Notes: generated by a model not told the origin, from the letters alone. Counted from the first letter of the stretch, positions 1 to 10,836 are shown. The stretch is 64,000 nt of DNA from Massilia sp. H-1 (GCA_024703915.1 CP087969.1:5208001-5272000), one strand, 5' to 3'. A program made the numbers and translations.

Positions 1-829
1 CGCTTCTCGTACTACACGCCGTCGCTGCAGGAGGCGGCGCAGGCGCGCCAGACCATCGCCGCCGATCTGCGCGCGGCCATCGCGGCGCAGCAGTTCGAGA
101 TCCTGTACCAGCCCATCGTGTCGCTGCAGACCGGCGCGGTGCACAAGGCCGAGGCCCTGCTGCGCTGGCGCCATCCGACCCGCGGTCTGCTCGGTCCGGC
201 CGAGTTCATTCCCTTCGCCGAATCGAACGGCCTGATCGTCGAGATCGGCGACTGGGTGTTCCGCGAAGCGGCGCGCCAGGTGCAGCACTGGCAGAAGGTG
301 ATCGATCCGGCGTTTCAGGTGAACGTCAACAAGTCGCCGCTGCAGTTCCGGCGCGACGCCGAACAATACGAAACCTGGCTCGCCTACCTGTCCGAGATGG
401 GGCTGGGGGCGCAGAGCATCGTGATCGAAATTACCGAGAGCGTGCTGATGGACGGGGTGGAGCAGGTCATCGAACGGCTGCGCCAGTACCGCGCGATGGG
501 GCTGCAGGTGGCGCTCGACGATTTTGGCACCGGGTATTCGTCGCTGTCGCATCTCAAGCGCTTCGACATCGATTTCGTCAAGATCGACCAGTCCTTCATC
601 GCCACCCTGGAAGACGACGCGGGCGACCTGGCGCTGTGCGAGGCGATCATCGTGATGGCGCACAAGCTGGGCCTGAAGGTGGTGGCCGAAGGCGTGGAGA
701 CCAAGGTTCAGCGCGCTGCTGGTGGACGTCGGCTGCGACTACGCGCAAGGCTACATCTTCGCGCGCCCGATGCCTACCGCGGAATTCGAGGCGATGGCCA
801 CGGCGTCCGTGCCGAAACTGCCGCACTAA
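1..829 (+). CDS. EAL-domain c-di-GMP phosphodiesterase, C-terminal part (truncated by window edge)
   Basis: The visible part is an EAL domain, which hydrolyses cyclic di-GMP at the membrane or in the cytosol. Frame 1 is open from base 1, so the start lies outside the window. Seen in order: the EALLRW signature (about 150-167), EITES, the loop-6 motif DDFGTGYSS (about 517-543), VKIDQSF and VAEGVET. The metal and catalytic positions of active EAL enzymes therefore look present. A two-base deletion near 706-712 shifts the frame; the domain then continues as DVGCDYAQGY and ends PKLPH before TAA at 827-829. Any sensory or GGDEF domain would be upstream and is not visible. A second EAL gene is cut by the other window edge on the opposite strand. 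Confidence 0.9.
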
Positions 830-834
830 AAGCA

Positions 835-862
835 AAAAACCTCGCACGGAGCGAGGTTTTTT
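835..862. terminator. Bidirectional rho-independent terminator
   Basis: AACCTCGC pairs with GCGAGGTT around a 5-base loop. It is preceded by an A-run and followed by a T-run, so it can serve the EAL gene (plus) and the converging ETF-QO gene (minus). Confidence 0.85.
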
Positions 863-876
863 TGGGTAGGGGAAGC

Positions 877-2554
877 TTACATCCCTGGATAATTCGGTCC
901 GCCGCCGCCTTCCGGCGTCACCCACACGATATTCTGGGTCGGATCCTTGATGTCGCAGGTCTTGCAGTGCACGCAGTTCTGCGCATTGATCTGCAGACGG
1001 TCTTCACCGGCATCGGACTTGACGAACTCGTACACCCCGGCCGGGCAGTAGCGCGCTTCCGGACCGGCATACTTGGCCAGATTGACCGCCACCGGCACGC
1101 TGTTGTTCTTGAGCGTGAGGTGAATCGGCTGGTCTTCGGCGTGGTTGGTATTCAGAAATGAACACCGACGACAGACGGTCGAAGGTCAGCTTGCCGTCCG
1201 GCTTAGGATAGGCGATCGGCGCATAATTGGCGGCCGGTTTCAGACATTCATGGTCGCCGTAGTCGCGGTGCAGTGTCCATGGCGCTTTGCCGCGGAAGAT
1301 CATCTGGTCGATACCGGTCATGATCGAACCGAGCACCAGTCCCTTGGACAGCCAGGGCTTGACATTGCGCGCCACGTGCAGTTCTTCGTGCAGCCACGAT
1401 TGCTCGAACGCTGCCGGGAATGCCGTCAGTTCGTCGTGCTGGCGCTGCTCGCCCAGCGCGCCGAAGGCCGCTTCGGCCGCCAGCATGCCGGTCTTGATGG
1501 CCGCGTGCGAACCCTTGATGCGGCTCATGTTCAGGAAGCCGAGCATCGCAGCCGATCAGGGCGCCGCCCGGGAACACCAGCTTCGGCAAGGCTTGCAGGC
1601 CATGCCGATGGTGATGGCGCGCGCCATACGAGATGCGCTTGGCGCCCTCGAAGAAGGTGCTGATCGCCGGGTGCGTTTTGTAGCGCTGGAATTCTTCGTA
1701 CGGCGACAGGTAGGGGTTTTCATACGACAGGCCGATCACGTAGCCGACCACGACCTGGTTGTTTTCCAGGTGGTACAGGAAGGAGCCGCCGTAGGTGTCG
1801 TGCTGGAGCGGCCAGCCGGTGGTGTGGATCACCAGGCCCGGCTTGTGCTTGGCCGGATCGATTTCCCACAGTTCCTTGATGCCGATGCTGTACGACTGCG
1901 GGTCCTTGCCCTTGTTCAGGTCGTACTTGGCCATGAGCTGCTTGCCCAGGTGGCCGCGCGAGCCTTCCGCGAACAGCGTGTACTTGGCGTGCAGTTCCAT
2001 GCCGAGCTGGAAGTCGGGGCCGGGTTCGCCTTCGCGGCGCACGCCCATATTGCCGGTGGCAACGCCCTTGACCGAGCCGTTCTCGTTGTACAGGATTTCA
2101 GCGGCAGGGAAGCCGGGGAAGATTTCCACGCCCAGCGCTTCGGCCTGCTGGCCCAGCCAGCGCGTCACGTTACCCAGGGAAATAACGTAGTTGCCGTGGT
2201 TTTCGAAGCAGGCCGGGACCATGAAGCCCGGCGTCTGGTACGCCTTTTTCTCGGTCAGGAACAGGATGCGGTCTTCGGTCACGGGCGTGTTCAGCGGGGC
2301 GCCCAGTTCCTTCCAGTTCGGGATCAGTTCATTGAGCGCGGGGGTCCATGACGGCGCCGGAGAGGATGTGGGCGCCGATTTCGCCGCCTTTTCCAGCACG
2401 CAGACCGATACTTCCTGGCCTTTTTCGGCAGCCATCTGCTTGAGGCGAATGGCGGCCGACAAGCCAGCAGGGGGCCACCGCCGACGACGACAACGTCGTA
2501 TTCCATTGCTTCGCGTGGGCCGTATTGTTCGAGTAAATTGATTGGCTCTGTCAT
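877..2554 (-). CDS. Electron transfer flavoprotein-ubiquinone oxidoreductase (ETF-QO)
   Basis: This inner-membrane iron-sulfur flavoprotein passes electrons from ETF, reduced by acyl-CoA dehydrogenases, to ubiquinone. The chosen start (rc ATG at 2552-2554) gives MTEPINLL followed by the FAD dinucleotide-binding motif VVVVGGGP. The C-terminal 4Fe-4S region shows NCVHCKTCDIKDP and the family ending GGPNYPGM, with stop at 877. Full span about 559 codons, normal for the family. The frame is broken near 1155, 1550 (rc GATGCTCGGC where GAT-GCC-GGC is expected), 1625, 2343, 2385 and 2462; rejoined, the protein matches ETF-QO throughout. I read these breaks as sequence errors because the flanking residues stay highly conserved. 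The gene is alone on its strand and converges on the EAL gene. Confidence 0.92.
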
Positions 2555-2715
2555 GGTCTCATCATGGGGTGAAAAATTTAAGCACGAGTGTGCGGGTTTT
2601 TGCCGAGGATTGCAACTTTGGCGCCATTTTACGGGCATTATTAGACTGCGCCATCTAATAGTGGCGTTTTGTGACATGATTATGCTTTCACCAGCACACC
2701 GCACAGGAGCCGAAC

Positions 2716-3493
2716 GTGGGCATTGAAGTCAATTTCGAAGGAAAAATCGCGTTGATTACCGGCGCTTCGAGCGGCCTGGGCGCGCGCTTTGCCAAGGCGC
2801 TGGTAAGCAGCTTGCTGCCCAGGTGGTGCTGGCCTCGCGCCGCACCAATCACCTCAAGGAGTTGCGGGCCGAGATCGAAGCCGAGGGCGGCGCCGCCCAC
2901 GTGGTCACGCTCGACGTGACGGACCTGGCCAGCATCAAGTCGGCCATCGCCCACGCCGAGACCGAGGCCTAGCCCGATCGACATCCTGGTCAATAATTCG
3001 GGCGTCTCGACCACCCAGCGCCTGGTCGACGTCACCCCCGAGGACTACGCCTACGTCATGGACACCAATTTGCGCGGCGCCTTTTTCGTGGCCCAGCAAA
3101 CGGCCAAGCGCATGATCGCGCGCCAAGGGGGACCCTAAAAAGCAGCACCGCATCATCAATATCGCCTCGGTGGCGGGCTTGCGCGTGCTGCCCCAGATCG
3201 GCGTCTACTGCATGAGCAAGGCGGGCGTGGTGCAGATGACCAAGGCGATGGCGGTGGAGTGGGGCAAGTACAACATCAATGTCAATGCCATCTGCCCCGG
3301 CTACATCCTGACCGAGATCAATGAAGACTATTTCGGCACCGACCAGGGCCAGAAGCTGATCGACATGCTGCCGCGCAAGCGCCCCGGCAAGCCGGAAGAC
3401 CTGGACGGCCTGCTGCTGTTGCTGGCGGCCGAAGAGAGCCATTTTATTAACGGCGCCATCATTACGGCCGACGACGGCATGACAGCCCAATAA
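2716..3493 (+). CDS. Short-chain dehydrogenase/reductase (FabG-like 3-oxoacyl reductase)
   Basis: NAD(P)-dependent SDR oxidoreductase of about 258 residues. The GTG start at 2716 gives MGIEVNFEGK. Seen: the cofactor motif TGASSGLG, NNSG in the middle, and the catalytic YxxxK as YCMSK. The C-terminal end INGAIITADDGMTAQ is typical of SDRs. Frameshift scars sit at 2801-2820 (ALAAAGAQ region), 2967-2973 (GCCTAGC for GCCGGC in EAGPID) and in a G-run near 3127. It lies divergent from ETF-QO and upstream of the pigment cluster, with a 229-bp gap, so it may be a separate unit in fatty-acid or polyester metabolism. Substrate cannot be told from sequence. Confidence 0.85.
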
Positions 3494-3681
3494 CAATTCG
3501 CAGGGCGTTCGCCCCGCTTTGTGCAGCAAACCCCACGGTTTGCCGCCTATCCTTCCCTTATTTCTCGCTTGCGGGTTGCTTTTAGTGCAACCGCTATGGG
3601 ACAATTCCTACCCTTGTTGCGGGCCGACACAATACTTTTGGTATCGAGGTCAGACTCTATAAGCAGAGCAGGTCCGCAGTT

Positions 3682-3687
3682 TATAAT
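3682..3687 (+). promoter_or_regulatory. Possible -10 box of the aryl polyene operon
   Basis: A perfect TATAAT lies 36 bases before the first cluster gene, inside an AT-rich stretch of the 229-bp gap 3494-3722. No convincing -35 box is visible at 16-18 bases, so an activator or alternative sigma factor is possible. Nothing else was recognised in the gap. Confidence 0.4.
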
Positions 3688-3722
3688 GAGCAATTCGTAG
3701 TTCTATCAAGAAAATAGTACCA

Positions 3723-4470
3723 ATGCACCCGATCGGGCTGACGTTTTCCATTACTGCCCACTCAGCCTGGGCGCCCGGCATCACCACGCCGCAGGAATGG
3801 GACAGCTGGACACAGGCACCATTTCGCATCGGCGAGGGCCCCGATCCCGCGCTGAGCGCCATGCTTAAGCCATGCTGCAGCCGAGCGCCGGTTTTCTCGG
3901 CAAGATGGCCCTGGAAGTGGCCTACGCCTGCCTGGACGGACGCACCGGTGTGCCCACCGTGTTTTGCTCGCGCCATGGCGAGGTGACCCGCGCCGTCGAG
4001 TTGCTGGGCGAGCTGGCGCAAGGCGAAGCCCTGTCCCCGACCGCGTTCGGACTGGCCGTGCACAACGCCAGCGCTTAGCCTGTTGTCGATCGCGCGCGCC
4101 GACCGTGCCAACCATATCGCGCTGGCCGCCGGTGCCGCCACGATCGAGCATGGCGTGGTCGAAGCCTGCGGTCTGATCGCCGATGGCGCGCCGATGGTGC
4201 TGCTGGTCGCCTACGATGCGCCGCTGCCGGACGTGCTGGCATCGTTCGAGGACTGCGACGAGCAGCCGTATGCCTGGGCATGGCTGATGACTGCGCCGGC
4301 GCAGGACCCGATCACGCTGGCGCTGGAAGCGCCGTCCGGCGTGCCGCCAGCTGCGGCGCCCGGCGCCCGGCCAGCGGGGCTGGACCTGCTGCAGTTTCAG
4401 CGCAGCGGTGCGCGCCGTTTCCGAGCATGTTACCGGCGCCCAGCGCTGGATCTGGTCGCGCCATGCTTGA
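3723..4470 (+). CDS. apeC: ApeC-like beta-ketoacyl synthase (chain-length-factor-like)
   Basis: First gene of the aryl polyene cluster. About 248 residues, resembling the short ketosynthase-like family (N-terminal ketoacyl-synthase fold) that partners a full ketosynthase as chain-length factor in APE systems. The start MHPIGLTFSI is followed by GFLGKMALEVAY and a C-terminal GAQRWIWSRH. There is no Cys-His-His ketosynthase triad, as expected for a non-catalytic partner. Scars: 3868-3876 (ATGCTTAAGCCATG for ATGCCGGCCATG), 3887, 4073-4079 (GCTTAGC for GCCGGC) and a one-base insertion near 4425. The TGA at 4468-4470 overlaps the next ATG at 4463, which implies translational coupling. Confidence 0.78.
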
Positions 4471-5233
4471 CGTGGCCGGACGCTACTGGCGCGTGTTCGC
4501 CACGGGAGTCAGTTTTGCCGCCTTCGGCGTGGGCGGCCTGCTGCTGCGGGTGCTGGTGTTCCCGTGCCTGAACCTGCTGGTGCGCGACCGCGCGCGCCGC
4601 ATCAGCTGGGCGCGCGACATCATCCGCCTGACGTTTCGTGCCTTCGTCGGCCTGATGCGCGGCCTGGGCGTGCTGCGCTACGAAATCATCGGCCTCGAGA
4701 AGCTGGAGCGGGGCGGACTGCTGATCCTGGCCAACCATCCGACGCTGATCGACACGATCTTCCTGATGGCGTTCGTGCGGCGCGCCGACTGCGTGGTCAA
4801 GAGCCACCTGTGGAACAACCCGTTCACCAGCGGCCCGGTCCGCGCGGCTAAGCTATGTGAACAATGAAGGCGGCGCCGGCCTGGTCGACGATTGCATCGC
4901 CACGCTGCGCGCCGGGAACAATCTGATCATCTTCCCCGAGGGGACGCGCACCCCAGCCTGCGGCGCGATCACGCTCAAGCGCAGTGCGGCCAATATCGCG
5001 GTGCGCGGCGCGATGTGACGCCGGTGCTGATCGACTGTCAGCCGCCGACGCTGGGCAAGGGCGAGAAATGGTGGCGCGTACCCCGGCGCCACGTGCAGTT
5101 CAGGATTGAAGTCAGGGACGATATCGATGTCGCGCAGTTTTGCGGCGGCAGGTACGACCGAGGTAATGGCGGTTCGTCACCTGACGGATCATTTGCAACG
5201 ATTTTTTACAGAAGAGAACCAGGTCCATGCTTG
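4463..5233 (+). CDS. apeD: ApeD-like lysophospholipid acyltransferase
   Basis: Membrane-associated 1-acyl-glycerol-phosphate-type acyltransferase of about 256 residues. Probably attaches the aryl polyene chain to a lipid carrier. Seen: an N-terminal hydrophobic segment (FAAFGVGGLLLRVLVF), the catalytic HxxxxD motif as NHPTLID and the acceptor-binding FPEGTR. Scars at 4848-4854 (GCTAAGC in AAGYVNNEGG), near 4955, 5018 and 5141 shift the frame; the rejoined end is FTEENQVHA. The start ATG at 4463 lies inside the end of apeC. The stop TGA at 5231-5233 overlaps the start of the first acyl carrier protein in the same ATGCTTGA arrangement. Confidence 0.85.
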
Positions 5234-5481
5234 AATTAGAAGTGAAACAACTGATCATCGACGTGCTGCAGCTCGAAGACATCGCCCCCGACGATATCGA
5301 CGCCGCTGCGCCTTTGTTCGTCGAAGGCCTGGGCCTCGATTCGATCGACGCGCTGGAACTGGGCGTGGCCCTGCAGAAGCGCTACGGCATCTCGCTGTCG
5401 GCCGATTCGGAAGATACCCGCCGCCATTTCGCGTCTGTCAACGCGCTGGCAGCCCTGGTGGAAACCCACCGCAAGAAGTAA
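5227..5481 (+). CDS. apeE: Acyl carrier protein 1 (ApeE)
   Basis: An intact 84-residue acyl carrier protein. The phosphopantetheine attachment serine is in the motif LGLDSIDALEL at about residues 36-46. Helical ACP architecture, normal length, no scars. It carries the growing polyene or its aromatic starter as a thioester. It overlaps the acyltransferase by 7 bases and is followed 10 bases later by a second ACP, a two-ACP arrangement characteristic of APE clusters. The phosphopantetheinyl transferase at the end of the cluster probably activates it. Confidence 0.93.
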   Translation: MLELEVKQLIIDVLQLEDIAPDDIDAAAPLFVEGLGLDSIDALELGVALQKRYGISLSADSEDTRRHFASVNALAALVETHRKK

Positions 5482-5491
5482 GGAGAATGAC

Positions 5492-5776
5492 ATGGCAACG
5501 ACGGTAGACCTGAGCACCATGACGCGCGACGAGCTGCAAAGCTGGATCGTGGACCTGCTGGCCGACATGTTCGAACTGGACAAGGCGGATCTGACGGCCG
5601 AATCGAACCTGTACGCGGACCTCGATATCGACAGCATCGACGCGGTCGACCTGGCGGTCAAGCTCAAGCAGCTGACCGGCAAGCGCCTGCAGCCGGAAGT
5701 ATTCAAGACCATCCGCACCATCGGCGACGTGGTGAGCGCGCTCGAAACCCTGGTGGTCGAGGAGCAGGCGTCATAA
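5492..5776 (+). CDS. apeF: Acyl carrier protein 2 (ApeF)
   Basis: An intact 94-residue acyl carrier protein with the attachment serine in DLDIDSIDAVDL (about residue 49). A good ribosome-binding site, AAGGAGAATGAC, precedes the ATG. It differs clearly from the first ACP, so the two probably have distinct partners, for example initiation versus elongation. Stop TAA at 5774-5776; the next gene begins with GTG nine bases later. Confidence 0.93.
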   Translation: MATTVDLSTMTRDELQSWIVDLLADMFELDKADLTAESNLYADLDIDSIDAVDLAVKLKQLTGKRLQPEVFKTIRTIGDVVSALETLVVEEQAS

Positions 5777-5784
5777 ATACGCGG

Positions 5785-6332
5785 GTGCTGACCGCGCTCG
5801 CGGTCGTGCTCACGCTGCTCTATCCGCTGGCGATCTGGTTTGGCCACGGCCGCATCGAGCCGCGCTGGCTGGCAATGCTGTTATTGCTGGCGGCCTGCGC
5901 TCGCCTGCCTACCATGAAAGTCAGCCCGGCCGCGCTGGAGCGGGGCCAGGCGCGCTGCTGCTGGTGGCCAAGGCGCGGTCTGGTCGAATGCGCTGCTGCC
6001 GCTCAAACTCTATCCGGTGCTGGTCAATCTGGTGTTCCTGGCGGCCTTCGCCTGGAGCCTGGCCACCCCGCAGTCCATGGTCGAGCGCCTGGCGCGCCTG
6101 ACCAGAACCGGACTTGCCACCCTCGGGCGTGGCCTACACCCGCACCGTCACCAAGGTATGGTGCGCTTTCTTCGTCGTCAACGGCAGCATCGCGCTCGGT
6201 ACCGCCCTGTGGGCCAGCGACGCCGTGTGGTCGCTGTATAACGGCGTGATCGCCTATCTGCTGATGGGACTTCTGTTTGCTTAGGCGAATACCTGGTACG
6301 TCTGCAGCGTCAAGCGTGCCAACCATGTCTGA
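5785..6332 (+). CDS. apeG: ApeG-like inner-membrane protein
   Basis: Hydrophobic protein of about 180 residues of the COG4648 type found in APE clusters; exact role unknown. Helices seen: VLTALAVVLTLLYPLAIW, LLLLAACARL, VLVNLVFLAAFAW, VWCAFFVVNGSIALG and GVIAYLLMGLLFAGEYL. A GTG start at 5785 is chosen because it is the first start after the ACP stop. Scars near 5949-5975, 6111-6125 and 6279-6286 (GCTTAGGC where GCC-GGC encodes Ala-Gly). The rejoined C-terminus KRANHV ends at TGA 6330-6332, overlapping the next ATG (ATGTCTGA). Confidence 0.75.
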
Positions 6333-8044
6333 CTGGTTCGCAGCGCTGGGCGCGCGCGCCGCATGTGATTGCTTAGCTGGCGCGATGCGCTGCCGGTTTC
6401 GCATGGCGAGCTGCTCGTGCGCGTGCAGGCCTGGCGCGCGCTGGCGCTGCGCACGCCCGGTTCGCGCATCGCCCTGTATCTCGACGACAGCATTGAATTT
6501 GCTTAAGCGCGCTGCTGGGCGCCTGGCAGGCCGGGAAAACCGTCTGGCTGACGGCCGACACGGTCGACGCCAGCTGCAGCGCTGCTGGCGCCCCAGGTCG
6601 ACGCCTTCTTCGGCGCCTTCCCGGCGCATTGCGACCCGCAGCAGCCGCAGGCCGGTGATGCATGCGCGCTGCCCTGGCAGGTGCTCGACCCGGACATGGC
6701 GGCGCTGGTCGTGCACACCTCGGGCAGCACCGGCGCGCCGCAGGCGATCCCCAAGCGGCTGTCGCAGATGACGGCCGAAGTGGCAACCCTGGAGCTGCTG
6801 TTCGGCGCCGCCATCGGCGACGCCGATATCATCGCCACCGTCTCGCACCAGCATATTTATGGCCTGCTGTTCAAGGTCCTGTGGCCGCTGGCGGCGGGCC
6901 GCGCGATCCATGCCGTCAGCCTGGCCTACCCGGAGCAGCTGGCCGCAGCCCTGGCCCTGCGCCCGTGCGTGCTGGTCGCCAGTCCCGCCCACCTGAAACG
7001 CTTGCCCGAGCATCTGGACTGGCGCGGCGCGCAAGCCATGCTGCGCGCGGTATTCTCGTCGGGCGGCCCGCTCGCGCCCGACGCCGCCGTGGCCATCGGC
7101 CTGCCTGCTGGGCTGCACGCCGACCGAAATTTACGGCAGCAGCGAAACCGGCGGGGTGGCCTGGCGCTGCGCCCTGCCGTCGTCGAACGGCGCGTGGGAA
7201 GCCATGCCTGGCGTCAAGTGGCGCAGCGCCGAGGGCGTGGCCATGCTCGAAGTTCGCTCCGCGCACCTGGACAACGACGACTGGCTGCGCCTGGCCGACC
7301 GGGTCGAACACGCGGGCGCGAACCGCTTCCTGCTGCTGGGGCGCGCCGACCGTCTGGTCAAGATCGAAGAAAAACGCATTTCGCTCGACGCCATCGAAGC
7401 GGCCCTGCTGGCCGAAGCGGCCTGGCGCGCGAGGCGAGGGTGGCCCTGTGCCACGAAGTGGCGGGCGAACGCCAGGCCCTGGCGGCGTTCGTGGTGCTCA
7501 CGCCCGAAGGCCGCGCGCTGCTGGACGCGCACGGCAAGAGCGCCATGAACCGGCGCCTGCGGGCCAGTCTGGCCGGGGTGGTCGAGGCGGTCGCGCTGCC
7601 GCGCCGCTGGCGCTACCTGGACCAGATGCCGATCAATGCCCAGGGCAAAACGCCGCAGGCGCTGCTGCTCTCCCTGCTGGGTGACGCGGCCGCGCCGCGC
7701 CCCGCGCCCCCGCACACGACGCTGCTCGAACGCGACGGCGCGTGCTGCTGCTGTCGCTGACCGTGCTAAGCCAGCCTGTACTATCTGGACGGCCACTTCC
7801 CGGATACCCCGATTTTGCCCGGCGTGGTGCAGGTCGACTGGGTGATTTCCCATGCGCGCCAGTACTTCGCGCTGGGGCCATCATTTTGCGGGATCAACGC
7901 GCTCAAGTTCCAGCAAGTGATCCTGCCCGATTCCCCCGTGTTCCTGGAACTGGTTCATGACCCGGTCAAGGGCGCACTGCAGTTCCGTTATTTCTCCGAC
8001 AGCCAAGCCCGCACGCGGGCGGCCGCATTTTGTTTGCACCTTAA
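6325..8044 (+). CDS. apeH: AMP-ligase fused to FabZ-like dehydratase (ApeH-ApeI)
   Basis: About 570 codons. The N-terminal 450 residues are an adenylate-forming ligase that should activate the aromatic starter acid and load an ACP: phosphate-binding VVHTSGSTGAPQ (about 6709-6744), SHQHIYGLLFK, PTEIYGSSETGG, LGRADRLVKIEEKRIS and INAQGKTP. Without a stop or new start, a hot-dog dehydratase follows, with YYLDGHFPDTPILPGVVQ (catalytic His and the FabZ/FabA Pro-Gly loop). The ligase and dehydratase are separate genes (apeH, apeI) in some other APE clusters. Scars at 6361-6375, 6500-6508, about 6589, 7104-7116, 7425, 7740 and 7768-7776. The rejoined end GRILFAP stops at TAA 8042-8044. Confidence 0.82.
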
Positions 8045-8057
8045 GGTAAAGCGCCCC

Positions 8058-9152
8058 ATGCTAGACAAGAAATTTTCACCGGAGCGCCAGTCGGCCTTCG
8101 CGGCCCGTTTCGAAGCCCAAAAAATCGCCTTCGGCCCGGTCGTATTCCAGTGCGTGCGCTATGCGTGGAAGCGCGGCATGCTGCAGGCGCTGGCCGATGC
8201 TTATGGGCGAAGGTCTGTCGGTGGAGGCAATGGCCGCAACCGGGCGCTGGACCAGCTACGCGCTCAAGGTCGTGCTCGAAACCTGTTTGTCAGGCTAGGC
8301 GTGGTGTACATCGCCGACGGCCGCTATGTGCTCGACAAGGCTAGAGCTTCTGCGTCCTGACCGACAGCATCACCCAGATCAATCTCGACTTCAATCACGA
8401 CGTCTGCTACGAAGGCTTGTTCAAGCTCGACGAGTCGCTGGACGTGGAAACCCCGATCGGCCTCAAGGCCCTGGGCGACTGGCCGACCCTGTACCAGGGC
8501 CTGTCGCAGCTGTCGGAACCGGCCAAGACCAGCTGGTTCGCCTTCGACCACTTCTATTCCGACACCTCCTTCCCTGAAATCCTGCCGGACGTGTTTGCGA
8601 CCGCGCCACGCAAGGTGATGGACGTGGGCGCCAACACGGGCAAGTTCTCGTGCGCCGCGCTGGCCTACAATCCCTCGGTCGAACTGCACCTGGTCGACTT
8701 GCCGCGCCAGCTGGCCGTGGCGGAACAGACCCTGACCGGCGCCAAGAGCGTGCGCGAACGCGCTCACCTGCACCCGACCGATCTGCTCGACCCCGCGCTG
8801 GCGCTGCTTAAGCGGGATGGACCTGATCTGGATGAGCCAGTTCCTGAGCTGCTTCTCGGAGAGCGCGATCGCCACCATCCTGCAGCGCGCGGCCGCGGCC
8901 CTGGCGCCCAACGGCCAGCTGCTGGTGATGGACACCTTCTGGGACCGCCAGCGCTACGACATCGCTTCCTACTGCCTGATCAACACCTCGCCGTATTTCA
9001 CGGCCATGGCCAGCGGGAACAGCAAGATCTACGAAAGCGGCGACTATGTCCGCCTGGCCGAAGCGGCCGGGCTGACCCTGGTCACCACGCGCGACGACAT
9101 CGGCTATTGCCACTCGCTGCTGCGCTTTGCCAAGGCGGCACCGGCAGCATGA
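8058..9152 (+). CDS. apeB: SAM-dependent methyltransferase (ApeB-like)
   Basis: About 360 residues. An N-terminal helical dimerisation-like region precedes a class I methyltransferase core. Seen: the SAM motif VMDVGANTGKFSCAAL (about 8617-8665), the acidic ELHLVDLP strand end, MDLIWMSQFLSCFS and LLVMDTFWDR. It probably methylates the aryl head group, ring carbon or phenolic oxygen; which one cannot be read here. Scars near 8200, 8222-8296, 8338-8350 and 8806-8812 (GCTTAAGC). ATG at 8058 follows the ligase stop by 13 bases; the stop TGA overlaps the next start (ATGA, 9149-9152). Confidence 0.8.
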
Positions 9153-10836
9153 AGCCCTGCGTCCTGATCCCCGTCTACGACCACGAACACGCGATCGGCG
9201 CGGTCGTGCAGGCCGTGCTCGATCAGCGGCTGCACTGCATCCTGGTCGATGACGGCAGTTCAGTCTGCTGCGCGCGTGCTCGACGCGCTGGCGCAAGCCA
9301 CGCCGGACATGGTGACGCTGGTGCGCCACGCCCAGAATCAAGGCAAGGGTGGGGCGGTCATCAGCGGTTTCCGGCGCGCGGCGCAGGACGGCTACAGCCA
9401 CGTGCTGCAGATTGACGCCGACGGTCAGCACAACACGGCCGACATCCCCAAGTTCTTCGCCCTGGCCGCGCAGCACCCGGACGCACTGATCGTGGGCAGC
9501 CCGGTCTACGACGAGTCGGTGCCCAAGGTGCGCCTGTACGCGCTACCTGACCCATGTCTGGGTGTGGATCAATACGCTCTCGTTCGCGATCCAGGATTCG
9601 ATGTGCGGCTTTCGCGTCTATCCGGTGGCGCCCGTGATCGCGCTGCTTGAGCGCAAGCGGCTCGGTCTGCGCATGAACTTCGATACCGACATCCTGGTGC
9701 GCCTGCACTGGGAAGGCCTGCAAGTGATCAACCAGCCGACCCGGGTCAGCTATCCGAGCGACGGCGTTTCGCATTTCCGGGGTGTGCTCGACAACGTGCT
9801 GATCTCGCGCATGCACGCCACGCTGTTCATCGAAGCATGCTGGTGCGCTTGCCGCTCCTGCTGGTACGCAAATGGCGCGCGATGAAAACGGCGGGCGCCA
9901 GCCACTGGGCATCGATCAACGAATCGAGCTTCGTGGGCTTGGCATGCGCCTGCTGTTCTGGATTTGCCGCGTGTTCGGCCGCTGGCCGTTCCGCGTGGTG
10001 CTCTATCCGGTGCTGGCCTGGTACGTGACGGTCAAACCGGTGGCGCGCCGCGCGTCCGGCGGCTACCTGGCGCGCATGAACCAGGTGACGCCGGTGGCGT
10101 CCGGCTGGCTCGGCGTGATCCGCCATTTCGCCTCCTTTGCCGAGAATATTCTCGACAAGATGCTGCTGTGGGGCGGCCTGATCGACACCTCGACCGTGCG
10201 CTTTCATGGCGTCGAGCAGATGCGCGAGATGGTCGACCAGAAGCGCGGCGCGGTGCTGCTGTGCTCTCATCTCGGCAATGTGGACTTGTGCCGGGTGCTG
10301 TCGCACCAGCAGCGCGGCCTGAAACTGACGGTGCTGGTGCACACGCGCCACGCGCAAGCGTTCAATGACATGCTGGCCGCGCTCGACCCGCGCAGCCAGA
10401 TGAATCTGATGCAGGTGACCGAGATGACGCTTACCACCGCGATGCTACTCTCCGAGCGCGTGGCGGCTTGCAGAATTCGTCGTCATCATGCGCAGACCGG
10501 GTGCCGGTCTCGCGCGAGCCGCGCGTGGCGATGGCGCCATTTCTCGGCAGCCCGGCCGCCTTCCCGGTAGGACCGTATGTGCTGGCCTCGGTCCTGCAGT
10601 GCCCGATTTACCTGATGTTCCCGCTGCGTGGCCGACAAGGCTACGAAGTGTATTTCCGAGCAGCTGTGCGAATCCGTCCGGCTGCCGCGCAAGGGCCGCG
10701 ACGCGGCGCTGGCGCAGCTGGCCTGGCTGCCTATGCCGCGCGCCTGCAGCACTATGCGTCGCTGTCGCCGCTCGAATGGTTTAATTTTTACGATTTTTGG
10801 CACACCCAATCTGGACACGAAGATGCAACAAGCTGA
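9149..10836 (+). CDS. apeJ: Glycosyltransferase family 2 - lauroyl-type acyltransferase fusion (ApeJ)
   Basis: About 560 residues in two domains. The N-terminal GT2 domain shows VLIPVYDHEHAIG, VDDGS and the metal-binding IDADGQH. A hydrophobic linker (VVLYPVLAWYV) leads to a C-terminal LpxL-like acyltransferase with HLGNVD (HxxxxD). This fusion is typical of APE clusters and probably builds the lipid or sugar anchor of the pigment. Scars near 9259, 9540-9560, 9835, 9935, 10466-10495, 10625-10665 and 10725. The last frame ends at TGA 10834-10836, overlapping the next gene's ATG at 10823. Confidence 0.82.

Noticed and set aside
6024..7118. 364-residue open frame on the minus strand inside the pigment cluster
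   Set aside because: Arg/Gly/Ala/His-rich composition typical of antisense frames in GC-rich DNA; it overlaps apeG and the ligase.
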